NCBI GenBank assembly: GCA_947425785.1
Contig: CANEAY010000007.1
Coordinates: 1 to 64,000, forward strand
Length of the DNA: 64,000 nt
Direction: 5' to 3'
DNA from: an uncultured Pseudoflavonifractor sp.
GTDB lineage: Bacteria > Bacillota > Clostridia > Oscillospirales > Oscillospiraceae
Below, in pieces: positions 17,696 to 24,886 of this stretch. The number at the start of each line of letters is the position of its first letter. Position 1 is the first letter of the stretch. The notes beneath the pieces are model-generated. The model was given only the letters and a program-made list of their open reading frames with translations, ran no database searches and had not been told where the DNA came from. The position numbers and the translations under genes were made by a program.

Positions 17696-18387
17696 AGGCC
17701 CACCTCCTCTCGGGTGCCGTCGGCGATGATCTTGCCGTCGGCCAGGCGGACGATGCGCTCGGCGGTGGCGGCGATGCCGTTGTCGTGGGTGATAAGGATG
17801 ACGGTACTGCCGTCCTCGTGGAGGGAATGGAGGATCTCCAGCACGTGGCGGCCGGTCTTGGAGTCCAACGCGCCGGTGGGCTCGTCGGCCATGATGATGG
17901 AGGGATGGGTAGCGATGGCCCGGGCGATGGCCACCCGCTGCTGCTGGCCGCCGGACATCTCGCTGGGCCGGTGGTCGGCCCGCTCAAACATCCCCACCCG
18001 CTCCAGGGCGGTCTCGCTGCGCTCGTGGCGCTTTTCCAGGCCGATGCCCTGATAGATGAGGGGCAGCTCCACATTTTCCCGGGCGTTGAGGGCGGGGATG
18101 AGGTTGTAGCCCTGGAAGATGAAGCCGATCTGCTTGTTGCGGATGTGGGCCAGCTGGCGGTCGGAGAGCTCGGTGACGTCGGTGCCGTCCAGGTGGTAGT
18201 CCCCGTAGGTGGGGATGTCCAGGCAGCCCAGGATGTTCATCAACGTGGACTTGCCGGAGCCGGACTGGCCGATGATGGAGACGAACTCCCCCCGGTCGAT
18301 CTGGAGGGAGACCCCGTCCAGGGCCCGCACCTCGCTCTCCTTGCCCTCGTTGTATATCTTATAGAGGTCTTTGATGTCAATAAGCAT
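17692..18387 (-). CDS. ABC transporter ATP-binding protein, MacB/LolD type
   Basis: 231-aa ATPase. Walker A GQSGSGKST, Q-loop FQGYNLIPAL, signature MSGGQQQRVAIARA, Walker B IIMADEPTGALD and the switch His (ITHDNG) are all present. The ATG at 18387 follows AAGGTG; a longer in-frame start lacks a good site. The stop overlaps the permease start by 4 nt and the adaptor gene ends 10 bp upstream. Confidence 0.96.
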   Translation of the reverse strand: MLIDIKDLYKIYNEGKESEVRALDGVSLQIDRGEFVSIIGQSGSGKSTLMNILGCLDIPTYGDYHLDGTDVTELSDRQLAHIRNKQIGFIFQGYNLIPALNARENVELPLIYQGIGLEKRHERSETALERVGMFERADHRPSEMSGGQQQRVAIARAIATHPSIIMADEPTGALDSKTGRHVLEILHSLHEDGSTVILITHDNGIAATAERIVRLADGKIIADGTREEVGL

Positions 18388-18397
18388 GGCACACACC

Positions 18398-20146
18398 TTA
18401 ACCCCAAGCCTGGGTCACATAGTAGTTCACAAAGATGGTCTCGCCGCCGGCCAGGCCGGACTTGACCTCCACATTATAGTTGTCGCTGAGGCCGGTCTCC
18501 ACGGGCACGGCGTAGTAGCCGTCCTTCTCGGAGGGGTAGGTGGGGGTCTCGCCGGGCATCGGCTCGGGGATGTCCAGCTCCACGGCGTTCTCCGGCTTGG
18601 AATCGGCCTGGATGAATACCACGGAGGCGGTCTCGCCGTCCTCCATGGAGACGTACTTTACGCTCTGCATGGGAACCACGATGCAGTTGTCGGACTGGCT
18701 GGTGACGAAGGAGTAGTTGAGCCACATGCCCTCCAGCAGGGAGCCGTCGAAGTTGTCCACCTCCAGGGTCACGGGGTAGTTGGTCATGCCGGAGCCCATG
18801 GAGTCGCCGGAGAGGGACATGTCGATTTTCGTCACAACGCCGTAGAAGCTGCTGCCGTCGCCCCGGCTGGACTGGAGATCCACCCCCATGCCGGGCTTGA
18901 CGTAGGCAATGTTGCGGTCGTCCACGCTGATGGTGACGACCATAGTTGTATTGTTGGAGATGGTGATGACGGTGTCGCCGCTCTTCACGTCGCCGCCCTC
19001 CACCAGGGTGCAGGAGGTGACGGTGCCGTCGATGGGAGCTACGGCGTCAAAGTCCTGGAGGGCCTCCTGGGCGGTCTCCAGGGCCTTTTGGGCGTCGTCC
19101 ACCGCCTTCTGGTTCTCCTCCAGGGTCTTGCGGACGGTGCGCAGCTCCTCGTCAATGGTGTCGGAGCTCATGGTGAGGAGGACGTCGCCGGCCTTCACGT
19201 CGGCGTAGCGGAGGAGGTTGGTGCTGACCATGGGGCCGCCGGCCTCGGTGACCACCTCGCGGACCTCATAAAATTCCGTCTTGCCGTTTTCATAGGGATA
19301 GATGGGATTTCCGGCGGCGTCGATGAGCGCGGCCGTAGCATTCATGCCCTCTGTCAAGGTGCCGGGGTTGTCAAAAACCACCACCACCTCGAAGTGGTCG
19401 GCACCCTCGGGGGATATGTAGTGAACTTTGTGAATGGTTTCTACTTTACCCGTGAAGCCGCCCATGACCGCAGGGATGGAGACGCTGACCTCCTGGCCCA
19501 CGTAGATGGAATTTTCATAGGCGTAGCTGAAATAGAGGGAGAGCTTCAGCTGGCGGTCGTTGACCAGGGTGCAGACAGTGGCGCCCTTGGCCACGTCCAG
19601 GCCCTCGGTGAACTTGCCTACCTCGGTGATCTTGCCGTCGAAGGGGGCGCGGACGGTCAGGTTATTCTGCTGTTTATAAAGGTCGTTGATGTCCTTCTGG
19701 GTGTCGGCGATGCGCTCCTGGGCGGTGCGCAGGGCGTCCTGGCGGGAGGTGACCTCGTCCTGAGCCGCCTGGGAGAAGATGGTGTAAAGGGGTTGACCAG
19801 CGGTCACCACGTCGCCGGCATTGACGTAGAGCTGCTGCACCGTGCCGGACTGGGTGAGGGTGATGGCGGCAGACTCCTTGGCCCGGGCGGAGCCGGAGCC
19901 CTGTACCGACGAGGTGATGGAGCCCCAGTCGGCGGTAGTGGTCTGGAGCTGGGCGTCCACCTCCTCAGTCTTGTTGAGGAAGCCGTAGAGGAAGTACCCC
20001 CCCACGCCCAAAGCGCCGATGACCACAGCGGCGATGACGCCGTTGCGCACCTTGCGCTTGTTCTGCTTTTTCTTGACGCTGCTGGCCTGGCTGGGGACAG
20101 CGGCGGGGGCGGCCTGCTGGGCCACCGGGGTCTGTTGTTCAGACAT
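18398..20146 (-). CDS. Membrane-fusion (HlyD/MacA-like) periplasmic adaptor
   Basis: 582-aa single-pass protein: cytoplasmic basic segment, TM at about residues 34-53 (NGVIAAVVIGALGVGGYFLYGF), then lipoyl and beta-barrel domains (TVRAPFDGKITEVGKFTEGLDV; AVAPIDGTVTSCTLVEGGDVKSGD) separated by coiled-coil segments near 120-150 and 325-350 (DEELRTVRKTLEENQKAVDDAQKAL). It is longer than the usual ~400 aa because it has two hairpin/lipoyl parts. The ATG at 20146 follows AGGAGGG. It is the first gene of the exporter operon, driven by the promoter at 20184-20212. Confidence 0.92.
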   Translation of the reverse strand: MSEQQTPVAQQAAPAAVPSQASSVKKKQNKRKVRNGVIAAVVIGALGVGGYFLYGFLNKTEEVDAQLQTTTADWGSITSSVQGSGSARAKESAAITLTQSGTVQQLYVNAGDVVTAGQPLYTIFSQAAQDEVTSRQDALRTAQERIADTQKDINDLYKQQNNLTVRAPFDGKITEVGKFTEGLDVAKGATVCTLVNDRQLKLSLYFSYAYENSIYVGQEVSVSIPAVMGGFTGKVETIHKVHYISPEGADHFEVVVVFDNPGTLTEGMNATAALIDAAGNPIYPYENGKTEFYEVREVVTEAGGPMVSTNLLRYADVKAGDVLLTMSSDTIDEELRTVRKTLEENQKAVDDAQKALETAQEALQDFDAVAPIDGTVTSCTLVEGGDVKSGDTVITISNNTTMVVTISVDDRNIAYVKPGMGVDLQSSRGDGSSFYGVVTKIDMSLSGDSMGSGMTNYPVTLEVDNFDGSLLEGMWLNYSFVTSQSDNCIVVPMQSVKYVSMEDGETASVVFIQADSKPENAVELDIPEPMPGETPTYPSEKDGYYAVPVETGLSDNYNVEVKSGLAGGETIFVNYYVTQAWG

Positions 20147-20183
20147 AGCATTCCCTCCTGCGTGTGTTCTTGGTCTGTCCTTT

Positions 20184-20212
20184 ATTATAGTTCGCTTCCC
20201 ACCCGGAAACAA
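20184..20212 (-). promoter_or_regulatory. Promoter of the MacAB-like exporter operon
   Basis: On the minus strand TTGTTT (20212-20207), 17-nt spacer, TATAAT (20189-20184), ~38 bp before the adaptor start. Confidence 0.8.
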
Positions 20213-20310
20213 GGACAAAGTAGTAACAAATTCTTAAAAAAATCTGACGTTGGTTCCGTCGTTACTACCTATCTGATATATAGACGTAAACGGCCGCGGA
20301 AAAGTTCCCC

Positions 20311-20338
20311 GGAAATTGCATTCTTTTGTACAATTTCC
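20311..20338. promoter_or_regulatory. Inverted repeat in the divergent region between exporter and SLH gene B
   Basis: GGAAATTG (20311-20318) and CAATTTCC (20331-20338) form an 8-bp dyad with a 12-nt spacer, inside the 383-bp gap 20147-20529. It lies between the two divergent promoters and could be an operator. Apart from the two promoters I see nothing else in this gap. Confidence 0.35.
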
Positions 20339-20386
20339 AATCTGCGCAAGGTTTTTTACGGTTGTGTTACAAATGGGCCGGGGGTG

Positions 20387-20415
20387 TTGACTATGGGCGG
20401 AAGGTGGGTTATCAT
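20387..20415 (+). promoter_or_regulatory. Promoter of SLH gene B
   Basis: TTGACT (20387-20392), 17-nt spacer, TATCAT (20410-20415), giving a ~105-nt leader before the ATG at 20530. The leader shares the segment CACGTCAAAATAAAAAAGG near the Shine-Dalgarno with genes A and C, but not their 235-bp repeat. Confidence 0.75.
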
Positions 20416-20529
20416 GTTGTGCGTAAGGCGAGGGGAGTCATACTCTGCTCAAAGCATTGAAAACACTACGTTTTTGAGGTTTTGAAGGGTGCGGCGAACC
20501 ACGTCAAAATAAAAAAGGAGGAACAATCC

Positions 20530-23500
20530 ATGAACAACCTCAAGCGCGTTCTGAGCCTGGGACTCGTGGGCACCATGCTTGCCGGCATGATGGCTATGGG
20601 CGCCAGCGCCGCAGACTTCACGGATGCCGCTGACATTGAGCACAGCGACGCCGTGAGCACCCTGGTTGCCCTGAAGGTCATCGATGGCAAGCCCGACGGC
20701 TCCTTCGATCCTAACGGCACCGTCACCCGCAGCCAGATGGCTAAGATGATCGCCGTCGCCATGAACGGCGGCAGCGACGCCAACACTGGCGTGAAGACCA
20801 ACCCCACCTATACCGACATCAAGGGTCACTGGGCGGAGAGCTACATCGAGTACTGCTCCGACATGAAGATCATCAGCGGCCGCGGCGACGGCACTTTTGA
20901 TCCCGACTCCAATGTCACCGGTCTCGAGGCCACCAAGATGGTGCTGACCGCCCTGGGCTACGCCGCCGACGCTTATCAGCTCACCGGCAACAGCTGGGCC
21001 ACCCGCACCGACGAGCTGGCCCGTCAGGCCAGCCCCAAGCTGTACGAGGATCTGGAAGGCGTCATGATGGCCTCTGCCGCCAGCCGTGACACCGCCGCCC
21101 AGCTCATCTGGAACGGCCTGCAGAACACCACCAAGCGGGTCCGTCCCACCACCGGCGTGAACACCGGCTCCATTGAGTGGACCTACGAGGACGGCCAGAT
21201 GATGCTCACCGAGCGTTACGGCGCCCGCATCTTCGAGGGTGAGTTCAAGGGCAACTACAACACCGGCGTCACCGGCGCTGCCAAGGGCGAGATCCAGATC
21301 ATGGGCGGCCTGCGGGGCGCTGTTGACGGCAACGGCGACCCTGTCACCAACGTCCGTGCCAACTTCCCCTCCGACCTGGACATCTCCTTCATCGGCGAGA
21401 AGTTCAAGGTCATCTTCAAGGATGGCAACGGCGGCAGCAAGAACCAGCCCGACAAGAAGGACACCATCTACGGCGTGTTCAACACCAACGAGACCAAGGT
21501 CTACCGCATCACCAAGGCTGACCTCCAGGACGCCAAGGACGAGAAGACCAACGGCCGCATCAAGTTCGGCGACACCCTGTACGACGTGGCCGCTCCCGCT
21601 TCCGCTGACGAGGTCGTGGTGTGGAACTACGGCAACGTTGCCGCCACCACCGGCGCCACTGCCGGCACCACCAAGGCGGCCTTCGCCACCTGGCTCAACG
21701 ACGCTGGCAACGGCCTGCGTGTGAAGAGCACCGACGCCATCAAGTTCGTCACCGACGACAACGGCGCCATCTGCAAGGCTTACGTGGAGACCTGGACTCC
21801 CGCCACCGTCCTGTCCAAGACCAGCAGCAAGGTCCAGCTGGAGGGCGTGGGCGCCAAGGATCTGGAGGACGTGAACTTCATCGACGAGGCTGACAAGGAC
21901 GACCTGGTCGCCACCGCCGCCTTCTACTCCGGCTCCAACGCCGAGCAGCAGGTGAAGAAGCTGACCGTGGTCGAGGGCAAGGTCGAGGCCAAGGACGGCG
22001 ACAAGCTGCGCATCGACGGCACCTGGTACGACAAGTCCGCCAACTTTAAGAAGCTGAGCGACTACGCCGAGGATACCTTCAGCGTGGGCGACGAGTACAA
22101 GCTGGTCCTGGAGGGCGAGAAGTACTATGTCTGCGCCGACACCATTTCCGCCGAGACCGACTTCGCCATGGTCCTGCGCACCCAGAAGGGCATCACCGAC
22201 CAGGTGAAGCTGCTCCTGGCCGACGGCACCGAGAAGACCTTCGGCGTCCACAAGGACTCCACCGTGAAGATCACCACCGGTTCCTCCAGCGGCAACAACA
22301 TTGTAGTCGAGAACGACGCTCAGGCCGTCATGGTCAAGTACGAGACCCTGAAGAGCGGCGCCGAGGTCAAGATGACCCTGGTGGCTCCCGCTGCTGACAG
22401 CAATAGCAGCGACGGCACTGTCCACACCTTCGACAAGAAGACCAAGGAGCTGACCACTGTCGGCAACGCTGGCCAGGTCGTCTCCGGCGACGCCATCGCC
22501 TTCATTTACTACGTGGACGCCGGCACTCCCGCCAACAGCAAGTGGAAGGTGTTCAACGCCAACACCACCAGCAGCATTGAAGCCAAGGACGGCTCCAACG
22601 CCTTCGTTGGCACCAAGAGCGGCAAGATCGCCGCCTTCGCCCTGACCACCGAGACCATGCCCACCGGCACCGGCGACAGCACCAAGTACGGCTTCGTCAC
22701 CGGCAAGGTGGAGACCACCTATGGCTCCGACAACGAGAAGGGCACCGAGTTCACCGTCTGGAACGGTGAGGAGGCCGTCACCGTCCTGGTGGAGGGCACC
22801 AGCCTCAAGGCCAAGGGCGACTTCGTGAAGTACACCGTCAGCGACAACGCCATCTCCGACTCCGAGTTCGAGAAGCTGACCGACTCCGCCTCCATCGTGA
22901 AGGTGAAGGAGCACGACACCAAGCGGAACCTGCTCATCACCACCACCGAGACCTACGGCCCCGACGGCGTGGTTGACGGCACCGACACCACCTACGTCAT
23001 GAACTCCGACACCGTGGTCATCGGCATCAAGAAGGACGGCAACAAGAAGTCCGACAACAACACCATCCAGGTCTACACCAAGATCTCCGGCAGCGACTAC
23101 AACAACGCCGCCCTGATCCTGGGCACCGGCGAGGACGCCAAGGTCATCAAGGCCATCTTCGTGGATGAGGACAACAAGATGAACGACAGCGGCAACTATG
23201 TCGTTCTTCCCGACGCCACTGTCCCCACCGTGACCCTGAAGTCTGCTGACAGCAATGGTATCACTGTCACCGACACCACCAAGGCTCTGGAAGAGGGCAA
23301 GAGCACGCCCGTCACCTGCACCGGCTTTGCTGACAGCAGCGCCGACAGCGTGAAGTTCGATGTGTCCGGCACTGCTTCTACCGATTACAAGGATCTGAAG
23401 ATCCAGGTCGGCGCTGCTGCCGCGGCTGCCTACACCAGCGGCGACGCTGTGGATCTGGGCTCCGCCACCGGCTCTGTGACCGTGAAGGTCACCCTGACCG

Positions 23501-23562
23501 CGATCGGTTCCGGCAAGGCTGATAAGGACTGCACCTTCACCGCGGTGATCGACGTTCAGTAA
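20530..23562 (+). CDS. Large SLH surface protein B
   Basis: 1010-aa paralogue of proteins A and C. Signal peptide (LVGTMLAGMMAMGASA), SLH units at about 30-78 (FTDAADIEHSDAVSTLVALKVIDGKPDGSFDP) and 92-143 (YTDIKGHWAESYIEYC), then a strand-rich body with the shared LDISFIGEKFKVIFKDGNGGSK / DTIYGVFNTNETKVYR segment near 280-325. The C-terminal ~110 residues form an Ig-like region unlike those of A and C. Coding bias is extreme (AAG, GAC, ACC preferred), suggesting very high expression. The ATG at 20530 follows AAAAAAGGAGG. It faces fibre-like gene 2 across a terminator. Confidence 0.93.
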   Translation: MNNLKRVLSLGLVGTMLAGMMAMGASAADFTDAADIEHSDAVSTLVALKVIDGKPDGSFDPNGTVTRSQMAKMIAVAMNGGSDANTGVKTNPTYTDIKGHWAESYIEYCSDMKIISGRGDGTFDPDSNVTGLEATKMVLTALGYAADAYQLTGNSWATRTDELARQASPKLYEDLEGVMMASAASRDTAAQLIWNGLQNTTKRVRPTTGVNTGSIEWTYEDGQMMLTERYGARIFEGEFKGNYNTGVTGAAKGEIQIMGGLRGAVDGNGDPVTNVRANFPSDLDISFIGEKFKVIFKDGNGGSKNQPDKKDTIYGVFNTNETKVYRITKADLQDAKDEKTNGRIKFGDTLYDVAAPASADEVVVWNYGNVAATTGATAGTTKAAFATWLNDAGNGLRVKSTDAIKFVTDDNGAICKAYVETWTPATVLSKTSSKVQLEGVGAKDLEDVNFIDEADKDDLVATAAFYSGSNAEQQVKKLTVVEGKVEAKDGDKLRIDGTWYDKSANFKKLSDYAEDTFSVGDEYKLVLEGEKYYVCADTISAETDFAMVLRTQKGITDQVKLLLADGTEKTFGVHKDSTVKITTGSSSGNNIVVENDAQAVMVKYETLKSGAEVKMTLVAPAADSNSSDGTVHTFDKKTKELTTVGNAGQVVSGDAIAFIYYVDAGTPANSKWKVFNANTTSSIEAKDGSNAFVGTKSGKIAAFALTTETMPTGTGDSTKYGFVTGKVETTYGSDNEKGTEFTVWNGEEAVTVLVEGTSLKAKGDFVKYTVSDNAISDSEFEKLTDSASIVKVKEHDTKRNLLITTTETYGPDGVVDGTDTTYVMNSDTVVIGIKKDGNKKSDNNTIQVYTKISGSDYNNAALILGTGEDAKVIKAIFVDEDNKMNDSGNYVVLPDATVPTVTLKSADSNGITVTDTTKALEEGKSTPVTCTGFADSSADSVKFDVSGTASTDYKDLKIQVGAAAAAAYTSGDAVDLGSATGSVTVKVTLTAIGSGKADKDCTFTAVIDVQ

Positions 23563-23596
23563 TTTCCCCACTGGGCATTTGCTGAAATGAAACAAA

Positions 23597-23634
23597 AAAG
23601 AACCCCGGACGGAATTTCCGTCCGGGGTTCTTCC
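23597..23634. terminator. Bidirectional terminator after SLH gene B
   Basis: 15-bp stem GAACCCCGGACGGAA / TTCCGTCCGGGGTTC flanked by an A run and a T-rich tail; the same sequence as the terminator of SLH gene C. Confidence 0.88.
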
Positions 23635-23640
23635 TTTGTC

Positions 23641-23756
23641 CTCATGCCCTGCAATATGCTTCAAGCACAGGGCAAGGTATCGGCGGGGTCTTAGCGGCTT
23701 CGCCGCTTAGAGCCCGCTCATGCCTGGCAATATGCTTCAGCATATTGCCAGGTAGT
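23641..23756 (+). repeat. ~115-bp inverted repeat, left copy
   Basis: Aligns with the reverse complement of 24690-24805 with a few substitutions; the core near 23678-23725 (GCGGGGTCTTAGCGG and CGCTTAGAGCCCGCTCATG) differs at only a few bases. It contains three small hairpins, including GCGGC-TTC-GCCGC and CTGGCAATATGC-TTCA-GCATATTGCCAG at 23724-23751. The last hairpin covers the stop codon of fibre-like gene 2. Confidence 0.85.
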
Positions 23757-24138
23757 GGTAAACACAGGGGTTTTCGTTGGTGCAGGTCTGGCTGTCCCAC
23801 AGACGGCTTTTCACCTGAAAGCCCCCCGCCACAAGCTCCACCACCGGCTTGGGCGAGCTGCTGGCTGTGGTCGCTGGGTTCCCCCAAAAGGCCAGGCCGC
23901 CGTACAACTCGCCGACGGTGCTGCGGATGAGGCCGTCCTTGGTCATCACCAGCACCGCCAGCGGCGTGATCCCCAGGTCGATGACCCGGATCTTTTCCCC
24001 GTCCCCGGTGTAGGCCCCGGCGATCACCCGGGCGGCGCCGTCCAGCTTGGCGAAGTTCTCGTTGAATTCCTCCCGCAGGAACCTGTCCTCCGGCTCCCAG
24101 GCGTGAAGGCCGAAGTGCTCGGTCTTGTTAGTTGACAT
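23737..24138 (-). CDS. Small phage-tail-fibre-like protein, paralogue 2
   Basis: 133-aa paralogue of the genes at 9889 and 24323. The N-terminal FGLHAWEPEDRFLREEFNENF is nearly the same as in paralogue 1. The middle GAYTGDGEKIRVIDLGITPLAVLV keeps the fibre-tip motif, and the C-terminal half (VVELVAGGFQVKSRLWD...YHYLAIC) diverges. The ATG at 24138 follows GAGGAGGAG. The stop lies inside a hairpin of the inverted repeat. It converges on SLH gene B and is divergent from paralogue 3, with 184 bp between them. It has no signal peptide. Confidence 0.75.
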   Translation of the reverse strand: MSTNKTEHFGLHAWEPEDRFLREEFNENFAKLDGAARVIAGAYTGDGEKIRVIDLGITPLAVLVMTKDGLIRSTVGELYGGLAFWGNPATTASSSPKPVVELVAGGFQVKSRLWDSQTCTNENPCVYHYLAIC

Positions 24139-24198
24139 AATTTCTCCTCCTCTTGTCTCTCTTGCGTAGGGCGCGGCATCCTTGAGGCGCTGTCCCCA

Positions 24199-24227
24199 CA
24201 CCATACCGAAAAAACCACAAAAAATGC
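24199..24227 (-). promoter_or_regulatory. Conserved upstream motif of fibre-like gene 2
   Basis: Minus-strand counterpart of the 9784-9813 motif (GTGGTTTTTTCGGTATGGTG). The rest of the divergent gap (24139-24322) holds nested palindromes of the word TGCCCC around 24225-24262. Confidence 0.4.
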
Positions 24228-24322
24228 CCCAAAAGGGCAAATGATTGCCCCGGGGGCATTTTATCGCACTTTCCGGGCAACTTTCCCGGTTTTTTCTCCG
24301 CTTTTGAGGAGGGATGCTAACA

Positions 24323-24712
24323 ATGTCAAGCCATTTAACGGAACAGCTGGGGCTCCACACCTGGGAGCCGGAGGACAAATTTTTGCGCTCGGAGTTCAAC
24401 GAGAATTTTGAGATGCTGGACGGCATTCTGGTCACCGGGAGCTTCACCGGAGACGATCAGCCCGGCCGCTTCATCGACCTGGGCTTCACCCCCCGGGCGG
24501 TGCTGGTGCTGCGCGGCGGCACCATGACGGCCACCAACACCTATATCGGCGGCGGCCTGGCCCTGCCGGGTTCCCCCACCTACTTGACCAATGCTCCCCT
24601 GATGGAGGTGGTGGAGGGGGGCTTCCGGCTGCACGGGGAGAGGAGCAGCTCCAGCTTCAGCAACACCGTGAACCACACGAGCTACTATTACAACTACCTG
24701 GCGCTGCGTTGA
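24323..24712 (+). CDS. Small phage-tail-fibre-like protein, paralogue 3
   Basis: 129-aa paralogue. LGLHTWEPEDKFLRSEFNENF at the N-terminus, then GSFTGDDQPGRFIDLGFTPRAVLVL, a variable middle (TNTYIGGGLALPGSPTYLTN) and EVVEGGFRLHGERSSSS, ending YYYNYLALR. The start at 24323 is preferred over an ATG at 24314 because GAGGAGGG lies ~9 nt before it and only ~1 nt before the other. It converges on SLH gene C. The stop codon sits in a GC-rich hairpin (GGCGCTGCG-TTGA-CGCAGCGCC). Confidence 0.75.
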   Translation: MSSHLTEQLGLHTWEPEDKFLRSEFNENFEMLDGILVTGSFTGDDQPGRFIDLGFTPRAVLVLRGGTMTATNTYIGGGLALPGSPTYLTNAPLMEVVEGGFRLHGERSSSSFSNTVNHTSYYYNYLALR

Positions 24713-24805
24713 CGCAGCGCCTGGCATGAGCGGGCTCTAAGCGGCGAAGCCGCCAAGACCCCGCCGATACCTGGCGCTGCGCTGAAGCATATTGTCAGGT
24801 ATGAG
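24690..24805 (-). repeat. ~115-bp inverted repeat, right copy
   Basis: Reverse-complement partner of 23641-23756. The hairpin over the fibre-gene stop is kept in structure but changed in sequence (GC-rich here, AT-rich in the left copy). Together the copies bracket both fibre-like genes. Confidence 0.85.
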
Positions 24806-24809
24806 ATGG

Positions 24810-24847
24810 AAAAGAACCCCGGACGGAAATTCCGTCCGGGGTTCTTT
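24810..24847. terminator. Bidirectional terminator after SLH gene C
   Basis: Stem AAAGAACCCCGGACGGAA / TTCCGTCCGGGGTTCTTT with T run, serving both convergent genes. Confidence 0.9.
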
Positions 24848-24886
24848 TTTGTTTTCAGCTCACACTAAAAGAAACTTACGTCTCAA

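Noticed and set aside
9889..24712. Fibre-like/SLH cassettes as a diversity-generating retroelement
   Set aside because: No reverse transcriptase, no template/variable repeat pair with adenine-specific changes, and no C-type lectin fold was seen.
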